Positions 46,638-57,838 of a stretch of 64,000 bases of DNA are shown here, piece by piece. A program made the position numbers and the translations under genes. The notes beneath the pieces are model-generated. The model was not told the DNA's origin. It saw only the letters and a list, made by a program, of their open reading frames with translations, and searched no databases. How positions within the stretch are numbered: position 1 is the first letter of the stretch; every line of letters begins with the position of its first letter. Origin of the DNA: Dioscorea cayenensis subsp. rotundata (taxonomy: Eukaryota; Streptophyta; Magnoliopsida; Dioscoreales; Dioscoreaceae); NCBI RefSeq assembly GCF_009730915.1, contig NC_052486.1:21791589-21855588 (forward strand), read 5' to 3'.

Positions 46638-49600
46638 AATATGGATAAACCACATCAGGGACGCACATAAATATAAAGTTCATCCCTAAACAGATATGTA
46701 TTTCAATGGAACACAAACAACTTATGCAGAGAATTCAGTATTTCAGTGTCTATAGATCAAAAAATCGTTAGTTTATGTATATAAATATATATATGTATAT
46801 GAGGATCATTCCTCTATGGTGTCCATAGATAAAAAATCTATAGATATCTATTATCAATCGTTAGATCTCAATCCAACGCATGACATTGATAAATATTATT
46901 TACTACAATAACAAATACAGTAATTACTGTTTGGAACAGTATAATAAATAATAGTACTGTTCATCAATGTTGTATCCAATGCCTGATAATTGGACGTCTA
47001 TAAATATATATATATATATGTTGGTGTGTGTCATTATGCTTTAATTAATTAAAAGGTTTATAAGTTAGGTCTTAGGTGGTGAGGTGAGATTAGCATTAGT
47101 AGTGTGTGAGTTGTGGCTGTGGTTGTGGGAAAGCTTTCTTGTTGTCCCTCTTTGCTTTCATCAATCTCCATGCCATTTTCAAAACCAAAGAAAAGAGTTA
47201 GTCTTTTGTTGGTACTTGAAGATTTCTTTCAATCTTTTGGTGGTGTGGTTGAGATTATTATTAATACACACTTTTTTGCTCTTGGTCACATTCCACTCTT
47301 TTAGCCTCATTTTTCATTTCCTTTTCAATGTTCCTCTCAATTATTACAATTATATAAATTCTTATTAGTTTCATGTAATAACCGGTCTAATATAATACAA
47401 ATACATAAAATAACATCATGATATATCATGATATTTAACTATTGTGTAGTAGAGATAAAAATCTCTAAAAATAATAATAATTTATTATGCAAAATTTGAT
47501 TAAATATAATACATATACATAAAATTAGATTATGTAAAATTTAACTATAATATAAAAAAATTCCTTAATTTCAATAATTTTGAAATAAAAAAAAGCAAAA
47601 AATGTACAAGAACCATCGCACCAGATTAAAAATAATCATAATATTGATATATCATTTTTTTTCATCATTCACTTAATCTAGATCTGTATTTTCTTCGATC
47701 AATCACATAATAAATATACATATTCAATAAAAAAAATTTCAAAATTATTATGAAGCTTAATAAATGAAAGCATTGGAAGAACATGAACCATGGGCTCCCC
47801 CTTTTATTTTTGATGCTATATCTTGTGAATGGGTTCATGTTATTTTATGGGACCAAAGACCATATCTCTTTACACCCAATTAAATCTTCTCATCCACATT
47901 CAATGCTCTCCATACATTGTCTTTAATTGATTGATCAATTCTTTCACAAGTTTTCAAAGGTAGACATTGAGATATTTCTCTTTTTATTATTTCCTTGCAT
48001 GGTTTGTCATGTCATACTTACATTATTCATTTCCTTTATTTTTATTTTGCCATTGATATCATCAACTTTATTTTTATATAATTTTTCCTTTTGAATTATT
48101 TTTTTTTTACAATTATGCTATATTTTATTTTTGTATTTGTCTAAGTTTGTTTTGAGTGTGACTTGTTAACAACTCTGTAATTATGGCCCTTACCACTTAC
48201 CAGTACTTTTATTTTCATAAAACTAGTATAATATTTAAATTCAATGAAACTATTTTTCTTCTTTTTTGCAATTTTTTTTTTTTTTGCAATTTTTTTTGTG
48301 TTTTTCTATGTTTGTTCAATTTTGACTTGTTAACAACTCAGTATCATTGCCTTACTTGTATTTTTATTTTCATAAAACTTGTTTAATGTTTAAATTCAAT
48401 TAAAATTAATATTTTCAACATCTTCATAAATTTAAAAATATGTACACTAATAGTCATTTTTAAAATTTTAATCGTCTCATGATGTCACTTACATAGAATT
48501 TAAAATGACTATTTTACCTTTCGACGATTCATATTAAATGTTCAAGTGACAAAAAAAATCTAATCAAATATTTCAATTATATGAAATAATAAAATTCAGA
48601 GTTCATTTAGAACAAATATCAAGCTTTATTTTTATTTTTTCTTAAAAATGATTTTCTCATTAATTTATTGATTTGGATGACAAAATGAAGAAGAACCATA
48701 TGTGAGCATAAAATGTACTACAAAAGAGGCAACTTATTGAAAGAATCACATGCCATTGGCTTCATTCTTAAATGTTATTATTATTATTACTATTATTTTA
48801 TTTTTGAAAAAAAAATGTTTATTTATTGGTCATTTAATTTAATTGGAATAAGGTCTCACTGTCCTTCATTGGAATTTATGTTGGTCCCTTGTATCTTTTT
48901 TATCATCTTGAGTCAATGTTGGCATGTGCTTTGTTTTAATATTTTTATTATTTATATATATCAATTTATTTGAATCAAATTATAAATATTTGATTGATGA
49001 AGTATTAAACCCCAATTTTGGTCACAAACCATTAATGACTATAATTTAGAAATAAAAATAATTAGTTAGCAATATGGCTTTTTTTAAAAAAAAAATGGAA
49101 ATCCAGCTAAGTATATTGGTGTTTAAAATTTTTATTTCTAATTAAAAAATATTTAGATTAAGAGAAAATGATGAAAATGCCCTTTTATACAAAATTTGGG
49201 TTTTGAAAAAAAAAATGCATATTTAGTATCAATCCCTTAAAAAAAGGATAATTACATATATCATCAATTTTTGTATATTTTTTTCTCCTATTAGTAGGTA
49301 GATTTTTATTTTAATTAATAAACAAATATAAAATATATGGATTGGTTTATATATATAGTTCATAATTTTTAGGTGTGAAATTACCAACATAACCCACTTA
49401 GCTACTCCATCTCTCTATAAAATTTATTTTCTAAAAAGTTAAGGAAATATAAATAATTGCCACCTTTTTTTGGTTGGGGTACATACAAAAAATAATAAAA
49501 AAAAGCCTTTTATTGATAAAAACTAAAAGTAACGCATGATGAACTCGATTTAAATGGAATCAGAGTGAAAGTAAATAATAAATAATAAATAATAATGATT

Positions 49601-50689
49601 TTTTTATGGAAGTTAAAAGTAAAAGAAAACTAGGGAAAAAAACATGTTATATGTTACACAATAAATAATAATAGTAATAGTAAACGTTTTTTTTTTAAGT
49701 CCAAGGTATTACACAGATTTTTTTTTTTAAAAAAAAAACGAAGATAGTTTAAAAAAACAAAAGTAAAACTAAAAATTGTAAAAAAAAATCGATAGGACAA
49801 ATTTTTTAATGACCAATTGACCATATTATAAGTTAATTATTACTAATGAAAATTTGATTATTAAACAATAAAATTCAAAAAGCATTCCACATATAATGCC
49901 ACTCATCTCCATATTCAAAACCAACCACTTTCACAAAACAATAATAAATTTCTTATATTTTTTGAAATGCCATAAATACATGTATATGTAGCAACTTTAG
50001 TAAACACTTATATTTATTTTTTACTTTAAATAGGTTTTAGGTTCATTCTTAAATTACTTTTCAAAACAAACACTCTACACACGAGATCCAATATCAATAA
50101 GTCAAAAAATCATTGATAAAAATAATAATAGAAATACTCTAAAAGTTCCTATGAATTTCACTTATCCACATATCATCCCGTCAAATTTAAATATTCCCAC
50201 AAAATCTCTTTTTTTTTTACAACTTACTTTTTAGTCATTCTGTTATAAAAATAGCTAACATTAATCGAAATATCTCTCGGTTTTTTTAATAAGAAACATA
50301 TAATATTAAACGAAAAGGTCAAATATTATAATAAAAAATAAATATTAAACAAAAAAAATACTATATATTAAATGAAAACTTATATGGTTACATGTAAACA
50401 CACAATGTTAAATGAAAAATATTTTTATTAAGACATAATTACTTATTATAAGATAGAATAAACCGACAAAAAGTTACATTAATAAAAACAAAAAAGTAAA
50501 CTAAAAAATAAGAAATTATCTTGGGAAATTCAAATGTCAAAAAAATCTAACTTTTAAAGTTTTGAAATTTTCAGTGAACTATAATTCATTTTCCACAATA
50601 ATAATCTATAAATTATATTAAAAAAAAGTATTTTTAAGTTTTCCAAGACTTAAAAAAAAAGTAAAAAATAAAATAAAACAAAATTTGTA

Positions 50690-51190
50690 AAAAAAAAGTA
50701 AAATAATAAAATTAAGGTGTAAATATCAAAATAGTCTTCTATTTTTCTTTTTCCTCCTTTTTAGTCCCTCTAATATAAAATCCACTTTTTTGGTCCTTGT
50801 ATTTACACATTTTCATCTTTTAGTTGTAAACTCCGCCCTGTAAAAAAAAGTAAAATAATAAAATTAAGGTATAAATATCAAAATGGTCCCTCTATTTTTC
50901 TTTTGCCCCTTTTTTAGTCCCTCTAATATAAAATCCACCATTTTGGTCCTTGTATTTGCACATTTTCATCTTTTAGTTGTAAACTCCGTCCTTTTTAGTC
51001 CTCATATTCTGCATTTTCATCGTCCTCTAATTCATCAGTTTAAAAAAATCGAAAAAGCGGATCCAGTCGATTAGAAATCGAAAAGGACGAAAAATGTGAA
51101 AATATGATGACTAAAAGAAGTGAATTTTATATTAGCGAGACTAAAGAGGCAGAAAACGCAGGATAAAGATAATTTTGATATTTTGACTTA
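50690..51190. mobile_element. Foldback/MITE-like element with a duplicated left arm
   Basis: The left arm is present twice in tandem (about 50697-50838 and 50839-50993; shared block TAGTCCCTCTAATATAAAAT), and a diverged inverted copy forms the right arm at 51100-51188. The right arm in reverse reads TTTAGTCTCGCTAATATAAA. Similar TAGTCCCTC/TTTGGTCC sequences are common in plant non-coding repeats. It has no reading frame and ends about 250 bp before the BOI-type start codon. Confidence 0.7.
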
Positions 51191-51445
51191 AAATAAAATT
51201 AACCAAGTGAGTATTAAAATAAAAAATTAAAAGAAAAAGGGGCGGAGGAGGGAACAGGAATAGGAATAGGATGGCGTGAGAAGTGTGAGCAATAGAGAAT
51301 AAGAAGGCCCCGTCTTTGGACTCTTTCCCTCGTTTCCATTCCATCTCTCTCTCTCTCTCTCTCTCACATCCTTCGAGATCGAGATACCACTCCCCTTCTC
51401 TCCTTTCTCTCTCTCTCTCTTCAGAGCTCTATATCTCTATCTTCA

Positions 51446-52710
51446 ATGGCGGTGCAGGCGCAGTATCCATCAAGCATCATCTTCCTCAGTAGTAGGTCAG
51501 TCTCTCTAAATCTCTTTCTTTTTTGGAAACTATTTTTCCATGGTTTTCTTGGTGCATGGGATGATTGGATCTTGATTAGGTTTTTTATGGTGTTTGTAGA
51601 GCAGCAGAGCCGGAGATGAAGGCTGGGGATTATACCCAAGCACCACCCAACTGCTGCTGCTGCTGGGTATCTGGATCATCCGAGCACTGGGTTCTTCTCC
51701 ACCGGAGGTTTGATGATCTTGATCTCCTCCTTCTCCGTCGTCTTTATCCGGTTTCTATCCCTGATTCTTGATGGATTGTTGGATTGATGGATGATGGGTT
51801 TTAGGAAGTGGGAGTTCGAGGAAACGAGGCAGAGAAACGGCGTCATCGGTGGTGGTGCCGGTGACGCAGTCGAACCAGCAGCAACAGCAAGGGGATTGGA
51901 GTGTTTTCTTTGCAAGCGCCGGCGATGATGACCCCTCCTCTTGTTTCCACTGGTCTCCGATTAGCGTTTGAGGATCAGAGCCAGAGTCAGAGTCAGAGTC
52001 CATCCAATCCCTATCCTTCTTCGTCTTCTTCTTCTCTAATCTCATCTCTTCTCGCCGATGATCTCACCGCCTTGATTAACCAACAAGGAGATGAGATCGA
52101 TCGCTTGATCCGAGCTCAGGTCCTTGTTTTTTCCACCATTTTGCTCTGATTTTTCTTTCATTTTTTTTTTTTTTCCGAATCCGTGATCATTCGAGGATTT
52201 ATCCATGGATTCAGGCCGATCAATTGAGAAGATCGTTAGCGGAGCGACGACACCGGCACTACCGATCATTGCTCGGCGCGGCGGAGGAATCAGCATCTCG
52301 TCGTCTCCGGGAAAAAGAAGCCGAGCTAGACCGCGCTGCTCGTCGCGCCGCCGAACTCGAAGACCGAGTCACTCGTCTCCGCGCCGAGTCCATGGCATGG
52401 CAAGCCAAAGCCCTCGCCGACCAAGCCACCGCCGCTAACCTCCATTCTCAACTCCATCAAGCCGCTACCGCTGCCGCAGCCGCCGCGGATGCGAACGAGC
52501 TCCCCATCGACGACGCCGAGTCAGCTCACATCGACCCACGGCGAGTTGAGCCATCAAAAGCTTGCCGGTCGTGCTGGTCCCGGCCGATCTCGGTGGTAGT
52601 GATGCCGTGCCGGCATCTCTCCCTCTGCGCCGACTGCGACGCCGGCGCCTTGCCTTGTCCCTCTCTGCGGCTCCGCCCGCTCCGGCAGCGTCCATGTCCT
52701 CCTCTCTTGA
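51446..52710 (+). CDS. BOI-type RING E3 ubiquitin ligase (BOI/BRG family), three one-base frameshifts
   Basis: Exons 51446-51495, 51600-51707, 51805-52119 and 52215-52710 have GT-AG introns and would give about 321 residues. The family pattern is clear: start MAVQAQYPS, a GYLDHPSTGFFSTGGSG part, SRKRGRE, STGLRLAFED, then a coiled region RAQADQLRRSLAERRHRHYR, the LREKEAEL block, and a C-terminal C3HC4 RING with CRSC, VVVMPCRHLSLCADC and CPLCGS. Related proteins restrain cell death, stress and gibberellin responses by ubiquitylation. Three places need one base fewer to stay in the family frame: 51624-51648 (GGGG or CCACCC), GGGG at 51891-51894, and CCCTCTCTG at 52658-52667. Their sum is a multiple of three. 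A (CT)n leader precedes the ATG. Confidence 0.85.
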
Positions 52711-55700
52711 TCTCCATCTCATTTTCAAAATTTAAAAAAAAAATTTATATATATATATTTATTAAAAATTTCAAAAAAAGGTTAAATTTTGGATAATTGA
52801 AAAAATTATATATAAAAAAATCACCAGTAGTAACTCACTGGTCACTGGTTACCTTTTTTATTATTATTATTATTTTGGAAAATTCAATTAATATATTTAT
52901 TCTTTTATTTGGGAAATATATTTAATTAAGACGTGACCAACAAACGGTAACCCACTTGGGTTGTCTGAATCTTTTGTATCTATTGTTGTATAAATTGGGT
53001 TTTTTTCCTTATTTATTTATTTATTTATTTGGTGTTGTTTCCCCGCGGTGAAGTTATGGTAATGAGCATTGGACACCGTCGATGCGGTCTGTTGTACCGC
53101 GAGATCAGTGAGAGTGCCTCGAGGTGCGGGTTTGGGAACGTATCTGAACCGTTCGATTATGTTTGGTAGTGGTGATCGAGGTTATGGTATCTTGACTGGC
53201 AATGCACTGTACCGCTTTAGTGGTGGTCCCGCGTGGGCTTGGTTCTCGTATAACCTGCTACATGGGCCTGGCCCATTAAAAGATAGGAGGAATCTACGGC
53301 CCATTGTGTTTAAACTCTCAAGAGCATTTTGGTAAATTCGTAATTATTGAAATTTATCAAATAAGTGAATTATATAAAAATATATATATAGATTAACAAA
53401 AGTCACACCACATACACCATGTGCAATGTACGAAATTATTGGATTTAACCAGGAATAGTAAAAATAAAATTAAAAATATATATATATATATATATGGTGG
53501 TTATCTTATCTACCATAAATGTTCACCTAAAGGTTAATATTTAATATTGAGAATCCCTTGGAAAAATGAATGGGAGGATTTTATGGCATTGGTTCAGTGT
53601 ACTATGATGGACTGTTTCTCATGTTTTTAATTTCACAAGATATGCCCATTGAATACTGTGCACGTTAAAGACTAAATAGCATAATTTCAAAATCCTATAT
53701 ATTTTTATTCGATTAATGTCAAATAAAATCAATATTACTTTTGAAAATTGAGAATCGCCGGAGGTTCACGTGAGAGGCATGTGTTAGGAACATTTTCCCT
53801 CTCTTATATAATTACAAGGATTTATTTTCATGAGGTCTGCAAGCTACATAATTAGTGTATTTTTATATATGTTCGGTTTTTTGATAAAATTGATAAGTGA
53901 TAAAACAAAAGATAAATGAATACGGAAGTATACCAGTTATGGTGGCTTGACTAATCTTTCTAGGGATAATTTTTCTAAGCAGTGGACTAGCCCATGGTTT
54001 CTATCTATCTGTCCCCTCTTGATTAACAGTGTTTACTATTTTCATAAAAAAAAATATATATTTTTTTAAATTATGAAAATTTTATTTATTCTTTGTTATA
54101 TATGTCTATGTTTTTTTTATTATTATTAAATGAAAACTCTTCTCAAAGGTATTATTTATTATTAGGTAGCAACCACTCCATCCAAAAACTTTTAAGAGTC
54201 AATAGAAGCCATAATAGTTTAAGTATTTGATCCTTTTCTTTCTTTTTTTTTTTTCAAATAAAACTAATGATTTATCAATTCAGGCCCACACACATTATTT
54301 CTTTTCATCAACTTCTGTCCGTGATTCAATTCCCAAATACATTTTATAATAATTTACATATCTTCAAAAATTGAATGGTTGCTTACAAAATAATATAAAG
54401 TTTGTTTTGAGTAATATTAATTTTGTTTTTAAATTATATTCATGTATTTTTGAAATTTTTATGCTACAAAAAAAAATCTGTTTTAGAAATCAAATAATAC
54501 ATGTTGCCAAATTAGTTTAAGTGATAATTATTTATAATTATTCATGAAATAATTAGAATAATTTCTTTAATGAATCCAAGACTAACCCCACAATTCATTG
54601 TCTATTATCAAACATTGATTATAAAAGTCTAAAAAAAAAAGTTAGAGAACTATTTTTTGTCAATTGCTCTTAATTGTTTCAAGATTTGAAGGACATGTTT
54701 GATATGCAAACCGGTAAGAAATGGCAACTCTAGAGCATTCTCATTCACACATGTGAGCAAGTCTTTAAAGACTAATTGAAATTTGAAAGTGTAGCCTAAT
54801 CTCTCTTTGACTAATCTTAATCTTCTATTTTTTTCCCAATTAAGAGAAAACATCTTTCTTGTTTATTCGAGATATATATATTGCATTATTTTCTCAATAA
54901 TATTTTCTAAATCATTTTTAAGTAATTATTTTTTTTAAGTTTTTAATCAACTAATTTCCAACGTTCTCTAATTTAGGATGTGATACTGAGAACTTTATAA
55001 AAAAAATGTATAATTGTCTTAATGTTAATTGAGTAATTATTTTTTAAAAATAAAAATTAATTATAGGAATGGATGAGAAGAATAAATATGTGTATATATA
55101 TTCCTTGAGAATATTTTGAAAATGAAAAAATAGTTTCCGTGTGTATTTCAATACTTCAAATTTTTTTCAAAATTCAAATAAAAACACTCTTAGGATTTAT
55201 TTAGACCTTTGTTTCTCTCATATATATTTTAATTAGGGGTAGTTTATCATAATATATTCTCCAAATATCAATTTATTTTATACACGATTAAATTTTTTTT
55301 AAAAAGAAAAATACATATAAAAGTATACATAAATTTTAAAAGGTTTATTATAGATGTCGATATATATAACACATGCATAATTTACAAGAGAAACCGAAAC
55401 TCCCGAAAACATATATATAAATATATATACACACACACATAAATATATATACACACACACATATAAACCGAAAATTTGCGAGGGTAAATATGTAAATATC
55501 AAGTTTGGCACCACACAAAATGGTCCATTAAATTTTCAATCAACCAGAGAGTTCTTGTTCATTTTAGCCATTTTTTATGCCTCTGATTGCTCAGGGTCTT
55601 TGTCCTTCTTTATTCAAAGAATCAGAACATCAACAACAAAACTGAGAAAAAGAAAGCAAGCTCTTAATTAAAGTCTATCTTTAGCAAGAGTTTAAATGAA

Positions 55701-56915
55701 GAAAATTGTGTATAAAGAAAGCAATTAAACAACCAACTCAAAGTTATTGCAGAAAAACAAACCACACAAATCAATGAAATGAATTTTTTCAAACCTTTTC
55801 TTGGTTTCATCCACATTTCACTTTCAATCAATGGCCTACCATTGATTGAAGAAGAAAATAATGTTTCCATGCCGAGAGGTAATCGATCCGTGGCGGGATA
55901 AACACGTATTTTTTTTTTTTTTCTGAAAAGCTGATTTCTGCATTTCAGCTAATAAATGCAATCAATTTAGTGTTTGGCTTTCAGTAATTCAATTGCATTT
56001 GTCATGGAAATATTGATAAATGATTGAAAACAAGAAAAGAAAGAAATATATATATCGCTAGACAGACATAATCGAAGCTTAATGATGTGGATTTTGATGC
56101 AAAATGCCAAATTCAAATAAGCAAGAATGACATTTGATGGCCATTTATCAACCTACTTAGATGCAAACCCTCTAGAGCTTATTCTTCAGTGTAGAATTTA
56201 ATTAATACACAAATCTTAGTTGGGTATATATATGTAATTATAATCACTTCGCATGTCATTTTCTAAATCAAAAGTATCCCTTGCCTTCATGCAAATGGTA
56301 TATTGAAAAAGAGAGAAGAACAAATGCATTTAAAAAAAAGAAAAGAAAAGAAAAAATGCATTTTGAACCCCCCTAAAAAAAAGAGAAGGATAAAAAAAAC
56401 CGAAAGAATAAATTATAGATGACCCACCAACTCTATTGATTGGATGAAGCAATGGACTATGGCACATTTGACACAAACTCTTGATGGTTTTGTAAGATAT
56501 TTTAATTATTTGTCTAATAAGACTTCAACATTAAGTTTAATATAATCGATTTATCGTAAGACCAAGATGAGTTCTAGACACATGTGATTTGTAGTTTCAT
56601 TGATTCAATATTGTTTGCATGTAATAGATAAAAATGTCAAAGATCAGCCATATGTGACATGAACTATATACGTAACATACCTCTGCATACGCTTTCGGCC
56701 TTTCCATTTATTATATCATAAATAATGAAAAGATAAAAGAAAAGTAAAAAAGAAGTTTATAACAAAACAACCGACGATAATTGAAAATAACGGGACATCT
56801 AGCTTGGTGAAACTTCTGGGATATGAACTAGTTTGAAAGCTCAGAAATAAAGACAGATTGCAACAAATAGCATATTTCACATGTCAGCAAGCAGAAATGA
56901 ACCTTGCAAAAATAT
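52711..56915. other. Intergenic region after the BOI-type gene
   Basis: AT-rich with (TA)n at 53483-53495 and 55412-55460. A GC-richer part at 53040-53330 holds site II-like GGCCCA/TGGGCC copies and an 88-codon frame (53069-53335) that I do not recognise. A 68-codon minus frame (55664-55870) has one hydrophobic segment after a basic stretch (KPRKGLKK) but no known family, so I do not call it a gene. Confidence 0.5.
53262..53276. promoter_or_regulatory. Palindromic pair of site II-like elements
   Basis: ATGGGCC and GGCCCAT flank a single T, a perfect palindrome of two TGGGCC/GGCCCA elements, with another GGCCCAT about 25 bases downstream. Such elements mark promoters of many housekeeping plant genes, but I see no gene next to them. 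Confidence 0.35.
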
Positions 56916-57344
56916 CTATGCATTAAATTGACAACCACACCTGCCGATAAGTTCCCGAAGAAGATGAACAAGGGCAGCCACATGATGTACCTTCTTGAGA
57001 GCATCAAGAAACTGCTTTCAGGAAAAGTTCATATTTGATGATTAGAATAAGACTGATTATCTCAGCCACATAAATAAGGAATTATAATAAAATCAGCTTA
57101 AAAGATAAGTGGCACATATAATTAAATTGTCGACGCCACCGCTTGAAAGATCCACATGCCATACTGCTAAAATAATTAGTTCAGAACAAGTCAGCAAGTG
57201 AAAAAAATAAAACCGCTTTAAGATGAACTTTTGAATGTAAAAAAAAAAAATCTAACCATGACGGAGAACTTACCTCGTGATGTGGTGGGAAAAGGGAAGC
57301 TGCTTTAGCGGGAGATTAATCCTGAGTCTGATATAAAGCATGAA
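56916..57344 (-). other. Possible extra 3' exons (two) downstream of the PCD-like gene
   Basis: On the minus strand, 57274-57344 looks like an exon (acceptor AAACTGCAG, donor CACGAG|GTAAGT). A second candidate starts after CTGAAAGCAG at 57011 and reads FLDALKKVHHVAALVHLLRE plus 12 more residues to TAG at 56916. They could belong to an alternative transcript of the PCD-like gene or to the end of an unrecognised gene. Confidence 0.3.
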
Positions 57345-57838
57345 CTGCAGTTTAACGACAATGGAAGTGATTTTTAGCAGGATGAAATGGCATAATCAAG
57401 AATTGACGTAACATCAATTTCAGTATGATTTTGCGTCATATTTAAGTTTCTATAGTTTTGAGATTGGAAATTGATACAGAAGAAAGAATACAATGTAACA
57501 GTCATTTAAAATGCCAAGTATCAATCTAGACAGAGTAATATATTCTGGCCATTGTTTGCAGAAATAATGGTAACAGGAAGTGCTAAAAATAACATTCATG
57601 ATGATCATGACAAGTTAAATTGAGCACATAATGGTAGTATGGTGTACAATAAAAGTCAGTTTCTTGTGCCTCAATTGAAGAGACTACAGAATAACAAGCG
57701 TTAATGCTAAAGGGCAACAAAGCCTTCAGTCAATGATTGCTATAGCAAGCCATAGTTCTGGCAAAAATATACAAAAGAAATGAAAGGAAAAGAAAAGAAG
57801 ATGAAACTTCTCGACAAAGAAGAATACTGCTTCCACTG

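Larger units (their letters stand above)
41910..50689. other. 8.8-kb gene desert, AT-rich
   Basis: No gene is recognised. It holds simple repeats such as (TA)n at 42282-42313, (CT)n then (CTT)n at 42540-42597, (AAT)n at 42681-42706 and 43243-43264, and (TA)n at 46606-46632. MITE-like sequences lie around 46350-47010. Open frames here are short and low-complexity. Sequence near 42330-42480 and 47080-47300 is less AT-rich and could be transcribed, but I see no coding or structural sign. Confidence 0.6.

Noticed and set aside
53069-53335. 88-codon plus frame in a GC-richer patch
   Set aside because: No recognisable domain, and it contains promoter-like GGCCCA elements, so it is more likely non-coding.
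55664-55870. 68-codon minus frame with one hydrophobic segment
   Set aside because: Short, AT-rich, no family and no promoter sign. Kept only as a remark.
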